64,000 nucleotides of DNA from Kallotenue papyrolyticum (GTDB lineage: Bacteria > Chloroflexota > Chloroflexia > Chloroflexales > Kallotenuaceae), in the NCBI RefSeq assembly GCF_000526415.1, contig NZ_JAGA01000002.1, positions 1,728,001 to 1,792,000 on the forward strand, read 5' to 3'. Position numbers and translations under genes: made by a program. This document shows, piece after piece, positions 36,830-45,059 of the stretch. Below the pieces are notes generated by a model that searched no databases, had not been told where the DNA came from, and was given only the letters and a program-made list of their open reading frames with translations. The first letter of the stretch is position 1. Each line of letters opens with the position of its first letter.

Positions 36830-37165
36830 AGATGCTTTCCTTTAGGTGTGGAAACAGGTGTTGACGCATAAGAGGAGCACGCTGCGTGAGGCCGCTTCAA
36901 CATCACGCTTGCATGGCCATTCGAATGGTGCTATTTTGCATGTGCACAGGCGCCCGCGCCTGCAGCAAACCGTGTCAACGCACATACAGTACTGACCTCT
37001 TGCGGGTTCCCAACAGGAAGCCTTGAAAGGTTCAAGGTCGTGTCCTCCGGGTGCGGAAGCGCTGTCGGGCGCGCCAGCTAGGGCTGCGCTAAGCCAGCTG
37101 TGCTCCCTCGATCTGCCTGCGGCAGAGCGCCAGAGTAACGCGTCCTCCCATCAGCACCGAGTAGC
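36830..37165 (-). other. Long gap between the two galactan permease genes
   Basis: 336 bases without a convincing gene, where MalF/MalG-type genes usually abut. Contains a perfect 12-base palindrome CCATTCGAATGG (36917-36928) and several short GC-rich repeats, but no clear promoter or terminator. I do not recognise the contents. Confidence 0.5.
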
Positions 37166-38134
37166 TTAATCATAGATGCCCCGGGTGGCACGCGTTATCC
37201 GCGTATAGATCAGCGTCATGAGAGCTAGAATTAGAAAAACAACGATTGAAAAGGCCCCAACCAGCCCGAAGCGTTGGAGACCCTGAAAACCCTGGTTATA
37301 GGCCCAGACCAGCAATAGTTCCGTGGCTCCTGGTTGGCCTAAGCGTGTGACCGGACCTCCTCCCGTCATCAGGTACACCGTTTCGAACATTTTCAAAGTC
37401 GTCATTAAGCTTAGAATGATGGCCGGAATGGCTACCGGGCGCAGGAGCGGAAGAGTAATGCGTAGCAGCCGCGACCACCATCCTGCACCATCTAGTTCCG
37501 CAGCCTCGTACAGTTCAGGCGAGATAGACTGCAAACCTCCCAAGAGGATGAGCATAAAGAATGGAAAACTGAGCCAGACATTAACAATGATAATGGCGAC
37601 AAATGCAGTCGTGCTGTCCAACAGCCAGTCTGGTGGATTGATACCGATCATTCGTAGGAACTGGTTGATCGGTCCATACTGGCCATGGAATAAAAATTTC
37701 CAGATCAGGGCTGTTATCCAATAAGGTACCGCCCAGGGAAGAATCAGCAGCGTGCGCCAGATTGATCGTCCTTTGATGGCTGGGTTATTGAGAATCAGTG
37801 CAAAGGTTAGGCCAACGATAAAGAAGAGAGTGACGCAAATAATTGCGTAGAAAATTGTTCTTCCCAAAACCAGATAAAAATCAGATTGGCTTAGCAAGCG
37901 AACATAGTTTTGAAACCCGGTCAGTTGATAACGACCCTCTGCAAAGCGGGCTGGTCCATTGCGATTGGTAAGCGAAATATACAACGTATAGACGATAGGA
38001 AAGACATTCACCAGCAACAGTGCCAGGAGCGCCGGTAGCAGGTACAAGATGGGCAGGTGCCACTGCTGCAGAGGCGATGCCCTCCTTGTGCTGAGACGCA
38101 GCGCAGATCGGATCGGCGTAGTCCGGTTCACCAT
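37166..38134 (-). CDS. CUT1 sugar ABC transporter permease (MalF/GanP type)
   Basis: 322 residues with six or more membrane helices, first at about 33-52. EAA loop: LYEAAELDGAGWWSRLLRITLPLLRP. ATG 38134 is chosen for CAGGAG eight bases upstream; the frame upstream is open, but its composition looks non-coding. Partner of the permease at 35990 and the binding protein at 38257. Confidence 0.88.
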   Translation of the reverse strand: MVNRTTPIRSALRLSTRRASPLQQWHLPILYLLPALLALLLVNVFPIVYTLYISLTNRNGPARFAEGRYQLTGFQNYVRLLSQSDFYLVLGRTIFYAIICVTLFFIVGLTFALILNNPAIKGRSIWRTLLILPWAVPYWITALIWKFLFHGQYGPINQFLRMIGINPPDWLLDSTTAFVAIIIVNVWLSFPFFMLILLGGLQSISPELYEAAELDGAGWWSRLLRITLPLLRPVAIPAIILSLMTTLKMFETVYLMTGGGPVTRLGQPGATELLLVWAYNQGFQGLQRFGLVGAFSIVVFLILALMTLIYTRITRATRGIYD

Positions 38135-38256
38135 AGATGGCTCCTGTAGACGGTGGAAGCCGGGTGCGAAAGGATCCACCGCCGAGGCCTGGCTTGCAGC
38201 GGGCCGCACCGTGCCGTGTGCCTGGCAGAGGCGCGGTCCGCTGCGAACGTGCGGGT

Positions 38257-39570
38257 CTATTTCAAATCGGCGACGCTTTCTTCGAAGAGGGCCGCCGCAT
38301 CCTGGACGGCTTGTTCTGGCGCTGCGGCTCCGGTCCAGATCACCTCGATCATCTTGTTGAACGGATCCCACATAGCATTGATGAATTCGCTGTTGGGCAT
38401 GGGTACACCGTTGGCGGTCTGGGCAATGAAGCCAGCAATGATCGGGTCGTCCTTGACCTGCTGCTGAGCTTGTCGGTTGGCTGGGACCTGCTTGTTGACG
38501 CGTGCCAACTGCATTTGCACATCGGCACTGCCATAGTATTTCATCAACTCGACGGCAGCCTGACTGTTTTTGGCATTGGCGGCCAGCATCAGCAGTTTGA
38601 CGCCAACGAAGGGTTTGCCAGGTTGCCCCGATGAACTGACAACCGGGATCGGGGCCAGGCCGAAGTCGATGCCCTTAGCTTGATAATCGGCAATGACCCA
38701 CGGACCGTTCATGATGATGGCCGCTTTCTGGTCCATGAAGAGCGTGTTGGCTTCGTCATAGCCCAGCTCCTGAGGCATGATCTCGCTGAACGCCTTAATC
38801 AACCGGGCTGCCTTGACCCCGTTCTCGCTGGCGATCTCGGTGGTGCCATCCGGTGTGACGAGCGCTACGCCGGCACCATGGAACCAGGGCGCTGCGGCAT
38901 AGATATCACCCCGGGCGTTATAAACAAAGAAGTAGGTGCCCGGATGGGCAGCATTATATTCCTTGGCTTTGGCGATCAGGTCGTCAGTGCTAGCAGGTAC
39001 ATCATCAGCGGCGATCAGTGCTTTGTTATAGATGAAGGTCATCGCCTCCATCGACTCGGGAATGCCATAGACGCGATGGCGGTAGATCATTGCGTCGGCG
39101 GCGACGGGTGCGAACTGTTCGCGGAGGTAGCCGGGCGTAATGCCGTAATCATCCAGGGGTTGAATGATTTCGTTGAGCGCACTGCTGCCGATGCGGTCAT
39201 TGACCCAGGCAATGATGTCCGGACCCTGCCCAGATGGGACAGCGATCTGGGCTTTGTTGGCGACATCTGGCACAAGTAGTAGCTCGATTTGAACGTTGTT
39301 TTTGATGGCATAATCAGCAAAAATTTGCTTGATGGCCTTGTAATATTCTCCCTCCCAACGGTGCCAGATGACGATCTTGGTTGTGCCGCTGCCAACCTGC
39401 TCGGGTGGCGCGGTTGGCTCGGCAGAAGGGCCTGCGTTGGCGGATGGCGAGGCGGTAGCGCTAGATGGGTCGCTCTGGCTGGCCGGGGTAGTGCCGGACT
39501 GGGCGCTACATGCGCTGAGCAGGACCAACAGCGTAATGAGGCCGACAAGGAGGAAAGCACGGCAGTTCAT
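38257..39570 (-). CDS. CUT1 ABC transporter sugar-binding lipoprotein
   Basis: 437 residues. Lipoprotein signal with lipobox LSAC (Cys21), then a Ser/Thr/Pro-rich spacer (about 22-60) and a SBP_bac_1 fold similar to MalE/GanS: TKIVIWHRWEGEYYKAIKQI at the start, IAWVNDRIG, GIPESMEAMTFIYNK, and MNGPWVIADYQAKGIDFGLAP. By context it binds galactan oligomers outside the membrane. ATG at 39570 is used since the lipobox lies at the right distance. 76 bases after the galactanase gene. Confidence 0.9.
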   Translation of the reverse strand: MNCRAFLLVGLITLLVLLSACSAQSGTTPASQSDPSSATASPSANAGPSAEPTAPPEQVGSGTTKIVIWHRWEGEYYKAIKQIFADYAIKNNVQIELLLVPDVANKAQIAVPSGQGPDIIAWVNDRIGSSALNEIIQPLDDYGITPGYLREQFAPVAADAMIYRHRVYGIPESMEAMTFIYNKALIAADDVPASTDDLIAKAKEYNAAHPGTYFFVYNARGDIYAAAPWFHGAGVALVTPDGTTEIASENGVKAARLIKAFSEIMPQELGYDEANTLFMDQKAAIIMNGPWVIADYQAKGIDFGLAPIPVVSSSGQPGKPFVGVKLLMLAANAKNSQAAVELMKYYGSADVQMQLARVNKQVPANRQAQQQVKDDPIIAGFIAQTANGVPMPNSEFINAMWDPFNKMIEVIWTGAAAPEQAVQDAAALFEESVADLK

Positions 39571-39646
39571 CGTGATGGTGCTCCTGATGACGCGTAGATG
39601 TCGATAGTAGCTTCCATGGTAGCGACGGATTGATCCGCGCTGCTGG

Positions 39647-41200
39647 CTAGCGAAGACGAAACATATCCAGCGATGGGAGCGCTTGACCGTTAGGATCAAA
39701 CACGGTTTGATTCTCCCAGGCATTGCCTTCTCCGATTTTCCAACCAACACCTGGAATCCAGGCCGGTTCCCAATACACTACGCCCCAGCCGAGCTGGTCA
39801 GGCGTGTGTGCGATGAGCGAGAGCAGATCGTTGACAAACAAGGCCTGGCCTTCTGGGCTGACGGGATAGCGCAGTGGATGAGTTGCTGAGGATACGATGT
39901 TCGGATAACCATCGAAATCCTCGAAGGTCCAGGGATATGCTGTTTCAACAATGATCATCGGCTTGCCATAGCGCATCGCAGCATGATCCAGCGTCTGGCG
40001 CACGGCGCTGAGGGAGCCATGCCAGTAAGGATAGTAGGAGAGGCCGATCACATCGAACTCAACGCCATATGCCAGCATATGGTCGAAGAACCATTGTGTG
40101 CCGCCCCAGTCGCCACCTCGATCAATATGCAGCATGATCAGCGGTGCGCGGCCAGTGGGTGCGCCGGTGCGCGCACCGGCGATGCCGGCCTTGAGCAGGG
40201 TGGTGAATTCGTTCCAGCGCGGCGGCGTACTGCTATACAGCTGGCCATGTGGCCAGAGCATGCCTGCGGTGACTTCGTTGCCGATCTGCACCAGGTCGGG
40301 TGGAGTACCCTGCGCGTGTAGTCTCGCGATCACTGAACGAGTGTACTCGTACACGGTTGTGGTCAGCGTGGCGAGGTCTTGTCCCTGCCAGGCGGCTGGC
40401 GTCGTTTGGTGGCCGGGATCAGCCCAGGTATCCGAATAATGGAAATCGAGCAAAAAATCCATGCCGGCACGCTTGATGCGTTGTGCCATCGCGGCGACAT
40501 CGTCGAAATCATTGAAGCCATTATCCGGATTGACCCACAATCGCAGCCGCACCAGATTCCAGCCATGATCAGCGAGAATACGTTCAGCGGGCCGTGTGCC
40601 GCTCGCATCGGCAAAGGTCTTGCCTACAGCCTCGAGCGCGCGCAGGGTGGACAGATCAGCGCCGCGAATCAGCCGCGTGGTGGGGCGTGGTTGGGCGTAG
40701 GCGCGCGCTTCGGCCAGGCAAGGGAGAGGTTGCCTATCCGTGAAGGTCACCCGGACATAGCGCGTCGGCGTTGAGCGCTCCAGACGGTCAATGGTCGTCT
40801 GGGCGATGGTGCTGCGTGCTGTGGTCAGCGGCTGCCAGTGACGGCCATCTACCGACGTCTGGATACGGTAATCGGCTGGCGCACGTTCCACCCAGGTGAA
40901 GCCGGTGCCGGTGAGCTGGTGGCGCACCTTTAAATCAATGGTGAGTGTTGCGGACGAGCTTCCTGCGGGCGGACACCAGGAGCTGGCGATCTCGCCGTCT
41001 ACAACCGCAGATGGCGAGGATGTGGGCGTATCCGGCGTAGCGATCACGGGTTGGCCGATGGCGACGTTGATGCCTGGTGGTATGGGAAGCATGGCTGTAC
41101 TTGGCCGCGCCTTAGCCGTCAGAGGATGCGCTGGAATGACGCTGGCAATGAACACAAGGGCGCTAAAGCTGCGCCAGAGTGAGCCGTGCTTCCGTAGCAT
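39647..41200 (-). CDS. Secreted arabinogalactan endo-beta-1,4-galactanase (GH53) with discoidin domain
   Basis: 517 residues. Signal peptide 1-30 (Arg/Lys start, SFSALVFIASVIPAHP), then an F5/8-type-C (CBM32-like) domain (about 45-170; VVDGEIASSWCPPAGSSSATLTI), then a GH53 barrel (about 175-517) with acid/base Glu309 (IGNEVTAGMLWP) and nucleophile Glu419 (IIVETAYPW). It cuts beta-1,4-galactan, the side chain of pectic rhamnogalacturonan I, outside the cell. SD AAGGGGG upstream of ATG 41200. First gene of the operon with the importer and GH42 genes. Confidence 0.93.
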   Translation of the reverse strand: MLRKHGSLWRSFSALVFIASVIPAHPLTAKARPSTAMLPIPPGINVAIGQPVIATPDTPTSSPSAVVDGEIASSWCPPAGSSSATLTIDLKVRHQLTGTGFTWVERAPADYRIQTSVDGRHWQPLTTARSTIAQTTIDRLERSTPTRYVRVTFTDRQPLPCLAEARAYAQPRPTTRLIRGADLSTLRALEAVGKTFADASGTRPAERILADHGWNLVRLRLWVNPDNGFNDFDDVAAMAQRIKRAGMDFLLDFHYSDTWADPGHQTTPAAWQGQDLATLTTTVYEYTRSVIARLHAQGTPPDLVQIGNEVTAGMLWPHGQLYSSTPPRWNEFTTLLKAGIAGARTGAPTGRAPLIMLHIDRGGDWGGTQWFFDHMLAYGVEFDVIGLSYYPYWHGSLSAVRQTLDHAAMRYGKPMIIVETAYPWTFEDFDGYPNIVSSATHPLRYPVSPEGQALFVNDLLSLIAHTPDQLGWGVVYWEPAWIPGVGWKIGEGNAWENQTVFDPNGQALPSLDMFRLR

Positions 41201-41238
41201 GGCGTCCCCCTTCAGGGCTGGCGGTGCGTTGGATGCAT

Positions 41239-41256
41239 AGGTGCTTGGTCGCACCT
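41239..41256. promoter_or_regulatory. Inverted repeat upstream of the galactanase gene
   Basis: AGGTGC-N6-GCACCT, perfect 6-base arms, directly downstream of a possible -10 on the minus strand (TATACC, 41258-41263). Candidate operator for the adjacent regulator or an mRNA leader hairpin. Confidence 0.4.
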
Positions 41257-41338
41257 GGGTATAGTGGTAGCGTACACCATGCGGTGATGGACTGTCTTGC
41301 TCAAAAGCGAGATCTTGTTTGGCGATTTCCGAGGAGAC

Positions 41339-44300
41339 TCAGCGCCGGTACATGCGCCGATAGGCATTCGGGCTCATGCCTACTTCTCGATGAAAGGTTC
41401 GGCTGAACGTGGCTAGATCGCCAAAACCGACCGCCAGTGCAATAGCGGTGATGGTCTGGGTGCTCTCTTCAAGCAGCTTTCGGGCGTGGTACACCCGGTA
41501 GCGGTTGAGGTAGGTTATTGGTGTGATACCCATCTCCTGGCGAAAGATAGCGGTGAGGTAGTCGGGATGGACACCAAGCTGGCTGGCGATCTGCTCACGG
41601 GTGAGGGCCTCGGCATAGTGTGTATGAATCAAAGCTGCTGCCTGGCGGACGATCTGCTGCGTGTTGCTCCCTAAACGGCGCTGCTGCCCGATTACGGCGG
41701 CAATGCGTTGCCCAAGCTCGGTGGTGCTATACACCCCCTTGCTGAGGACCGCGGCGACACCGCTATTGAGGCGCGCCATATCCTGCGCTGTCAGCGTCTG
41801 GGCGGTGAGCACAATCACCGGAATGGCGCGCATTGCCGGCTGACTACGTATGGCTTCAAGCACAGCAAAGCCGTCAAGATGTGGCATCATCAGATCGAGC
41901 AGCACCAGATCAGGGTGTTGCCGGTGCAACACCGTCAGCGCTTCGTGGCCGTTGCGAGCCTGGAGTACCCGCCCCTGCGGCAGGATCTGGCGTATCAAAC
42001 GAGTATGGAGCGCAAGGATATCGGGTTCGTCATCTACGATCAGGATCGTTTTGGCGGTGGCGGAAGGCTGGTCCCGGAGAAGTTGTTGCCCAAGCACGCT
42101 CTCCAGATCTTCGATGTTGAGCGGCTTCACCAGATAATCGAGTTGCAGGAGCGAGCCCAGGGTCTGTTGCGGCTGGAGACCAAGCATCACCATGGGAATG
42201 CGCGCTGTTAATGGATGCTGCTTGAGAAGGGCGATCAGCTCCCAGCCCTGATGTTGAGCAAGACTCTGGTCAAGCAAGATGACTGCCGGTGGGGTGTTGA
42301 ACAGTTCCGTCAGCCAACCATGATCGGTGTCGATACGGATCACCCGCAGATCGATAGCATGCTCAGCGAGCAAAGCGGAGAGCGTAGCGTCCGTAGGCTC
42401 CTTGGTCGTCAGCAGTACCGCCAGGCGCTGCTCCGAAGCTGGTGCACATTCGGCATCGAGGGCTGTGTCCAGTAAAGGCAGGGTGAAGAAAAACGTTGCC
42501 CCACCATCTTCGGCGCCCGATGAGCATACGCCAATCGTGCCACCATGACGCTCAATAAGCTGTTTGCAGATGGCAAGCCCCAGTCCCAGACCGCTGTAGC
42601 CGCGCTGCATCGTCCGTTCTGAACGGTGAAATTCATCAAAGATGTGGTTCTGGTCGGCGAGTGGCACGCCCGGTCCGGTGTCGCTGATGGCAATCCGTGC
42701 TTGCCCATGCTCTATCGTAATCGCGATGCTGATCGATCCCCGTTCAGTGAATTTCACGGCATTGCCGATCAGGTTGAGCGCGATCTGGCGCAAGCGGGTG
42801 CGGTCACCCCAAACCCACAGCGAGGTGTGGGGTAGATCGGTGTGCCACTCTAGGCCCTTCGCCTGTGCCAGTTGGGCGCCGGTTGCCAGTGCCGGTTGCA
42901 ACGCTTCGATCAGATCAAGGCGTTCGTAAACGAGCCGCAACTGCCCGGCTTCGCTGCTGGCCAGATCGAGCACATCACCAATGAGCTGGCTCAACTGTTG
43001 GGCATGCAGGTGGATGCGCTGCAGATCCTCACGCACAGCAGCGCTGGCGGTGAGATCATGATCGCGGACCAGCATTTCGCTGAGCCCAACGATCAGGCTC
43101 AGCGGTGTGCGCAGCTCATGGCTGACCGTTGACAGAAAGCGACTCTTGAGCTGACTGGCGGCTTCAGCCTGGCGCCGTCCCTCTTCAGCGGCGGCGTGCA
43201 GGTGAGCATTACGGAATGCAGCGGCAAGGTGACGCACAATGAAGCCCAGAGGCTCAAGGTAGGCGGCATCGAAGGCGACGAAGCCCCGCGGTCCATCCTC
43301 GATCACCAGTGGCAGCAGCGCCAGACTGAAGGGATGTACGTCGATCAGAGATGATGGCGGAAATTGACGCGTGCGGAAGCGCTGTACCGTGTGCGTCTGT
43401 GAGCTGGTGCGTTGATACAGCTCGCTCCAGGCAACCGGATCATCGTCTTCGGCGGCGTACCACCCGATATGGGCATGCTGAATCCCGATCTGAGGCAGAT
43501 GGTCAGCAAGAATATTGAGAATCTGCTGCGGTTCGAGCGCGGTCAGCAGGCGCGATGTCATAGTCGCGAGTCGATCGGTCAGATCTGCCTGTCGAACCAC
43601 AAAGCTCGTATGCTGGCGGCGGATACGCTCGCTGATCTGTACGCGCGCCTGGTCGATGAGCTGGAGCGCCAGGGGCTGTGTCGGTGCTGTGTGTAGCTTG
43701 CCTAACACATAGGCACGCAGCACGGAAAGACCAGCCTGCCAGGCGTAGCTATCGGCCTGAGTAGCTTCCATAGCCTGCAAGAGCTGGTCGATGGTGGCGG
43801 TAAACAGGTGCGCCGATGCTTGCGTGATGCTGTGGTGGAAGGCATCAACCAGCGCGCGCGCCCATTGTTGCAGCAGGATACGATCGGCGGTGTGAGCTTC
43901 GGTCGCGACAGCATCATAGACTGCTTCCCAGAGTGGTAGATCGGTTTCATGGCGCATGGCTGGATTGATGCTATAGGGCTGACAGCCACACGACTCACGG
44001 ATCACCAGGCGTGTGGGCACGCGAATGGTCGGCGTTCCCTGGACGCGACCATGGATGCAGTCCAGCACGAGTTCAACGGCACGATAGCCTAACTCAAAGG
44101 TAGGGTGCTGAACGGTGGTAAGAGGCGGCGTCAGTCCCCGTGCATAGAGCACATCGTCGAAGCCGATGACAGCGATGTCGTGAGGTACACGATGGCCCGC
44201 TGCCGCTAACGCGCGCAGCACACCGATGGCCGATTCGTCATTGCTGGCCAACACCGCGGTGAACTCGATTCCCGCAGCCAACATGCGCTGCATCGCTATA

Positions 44301-44875
44301 TATGACTGGTGCTCATCATGGCCGCCATAGGCGATCAGTGCTGGATCAGGGGGCAGACCATGATCGTGTACGGCATCACGATAGGCTGCCAGGCGTTCGG
44401 CGGCATCACCACCCAGGTGCTCGTCGGCGGCCATGAAGGCGATACGCCGGTGACCATGTTCGATCAGATGGCGAAACGCCTGGAAGATGCCCTCGCGATT
44501 GGCGGGCCCTACCGAGGGATAGCCCGCCTGAGGATACGTGAACACTAGTGGATGCGCTGACGGAATCAACCTTTGCAGAAGGCGTACCTGTTCGTGGGTG
44601 AACGGTGGAATGGCGATTAATCCATCGGTATTCCATGGGCCAACCGGTACAAAATCGGTCGATGGCAGATGGGCCGGCCAGGCGGGCCGCGCCGAAAAGG
44701 GCGCTGTATGCGGGCCAATACCACAGGCCAATAGCAGGTTACAGCCATGCTGCTGAGCTGCGGCCCGAATCCCACGGAGCAGGATCTGCTCATAGCGCGC
44801 GATTGTTGTCCCTTCGTACACCTGGCGGTTAGCGAAGACACCGATCGTGAGTGTTGTGTGCTGCAGGTTGACCAT
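41339..44875 (-). CDS. One-piece sugar sensor/histidine kinase/receiver/AraC regulator
   Basis: 1178 residues in one chain, without membrane segments. Domains: LacI-type periplasmic-binding-like sensor (about 8-297, no LacI DNA-binding helix; ends in RESCGCQP), a helical link (310-440), GAF-like (440-560), HisKA with phospho-His586 (STVSHELRTPLS), ATPase (about 690-800), a degenerate receiver (about 815-930) with Asp869 but no acidic pair, a canonical receiver (943-1060; Asp994 in LLDLMMP) and an AraC helix-turn-helix pair (1075-1175). It should sense a sugar in the cytosol, phosphorylate itself and regulate DNA. The galactan operon downstream is the likely target. Start: the ATG gives the family N-terminus (LTIGVFANRQVYEG). 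Confidence 0.92.
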   Translation of the reverse strand: MVNLQHTTLTIGVFANRQVYEGTTIARYEQILLRGIRAAAQQHGCNLLLACGIGPHTAPFSARPAWPAHLPSTDFVPVGPWNTDGLIAIPPFTHEQVRLLQRLIPSAHPLVFTYPQAGYPSVGPANREGIFQAFRHLIEHGHRRIAFMAADEHLGGDAAERLAAYRDAVHDHGLPPDPALIAYGGHDEHQSYIAMQRMLAAGIEFTAVLASNDESAIGVLRALAAAGHRVPHDIAVIGFDDVLYARGLTPPLTTVQHPTFELGYRAVELVLDCIHGRVQGTPTIRVPTRLVIRESCGCQPYSINPAMRHETDLPLWEAVYDAVATEAHTADRILLQQWARALVDAFHHSITQASAHLFTATIDQLLQAMEATQADSYAWQAGLSVLRAYVLGKLHTAPTQPLALQLIDQARVQISERIRRQHTSFVVRQADLTDRLATMTSRLLTALEPQQILNILADHLPQIGIQHAHIGWYAAEDDDPVAWSELYQRTSSQTHTVQRFRTRQFPPSSLIDVHPFSLALLPLVIEDGPRGFVAFDAAYLEPLGFIVRHLAAAFRNAHLHAAAEEGRRQAEAASQLKSRFLSTVSHELRTPLSLIVGLSEMLVRDHDLTASAAVREDLQRIHLHAQQLSQLIGDVLDLASSEAGQLRLVYERLDLIEALQPALATGAQLAQAKGLEWHTDLPHTSLWVWGDRTRLRQIALNLIGNAVKFTERGSISIAITIEHGQARIAISDTGPGVPLADQNHIFDEFHRSERTMQRGYSGLGLGLAICKQLIERHGGTIGVCSSGAEDGGATFFFTLPLLDTALDAECAPASEQRLAVLLTTKEPTDATLSALLAEHAIDLRVIRIDTDHGWLTELFNTPPAVILLDQSLAQHQGWELIALLKQHPLTARIPMVMLGLQPQQTLGSLLQLDYLVKPLNIEDLESVLGQQLLRDQPSATAKTILIVDDEPDILALHTRLIRQILPQGRVLQARNGHEALTVLHRQHPDLVLLDLMMPHLDGFAVLEAIRSQPAMRAIPVIVLTAQTLTAQDMARLNSGVAAVLSKGVYSTTELGQRIAAVIGQQRRLGSNTQQIVRQAAALIHTHYAEALTREQIASQLGVHPDYLTAIFRQEMGITPITYLNRYRVYHARKLLEESTQTITAIALAVGFGDLATFSRTFHREVGMSPNAYRRMYRR

Positions 44876-44944
44876 ACGCTGGTGGACTGAGTGCTACACT
44901 CTCTGCATGTGGCCGCCTGGCGCTGAGTTTGGGGCGTCATCGGC

Positions 44945-44995
44945 ACAACGGTTGTTATATACCGTACCAGCCAGGTGCTGCTTGTCAACTGTCAA
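44945..44995 (-). promoter_or_regulatory. Candidate promoter with tandem TTGACA boxes for the galactan regulator
   Basis: Minus strand shows two TTGACA boxes seven bases apart (44990-44995 and 44983-44988). From the second, TACGGT (44961-44966, extended by TGG) is 16 bases away. The inverted repeat ACAAC-G-GTTGT (44945-44955) lies just downstream, and TATATA at 44956-44961 is another possible -10. Confidence 0.4.
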
Positions 44996-45059
44996 GCGCA
45001 ACGCGGCGGAGGTGAAGATCCATCCGCCGCATCTGCCTTCGCGATCTTTCGGAATCGCC

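Noticed and set aside
37020-37060. GGTTCAAG and nearby stems, considered as a tRNA
   Set aside because: No matching acceptor, D or anticodon arms on either strand at proper spacing.
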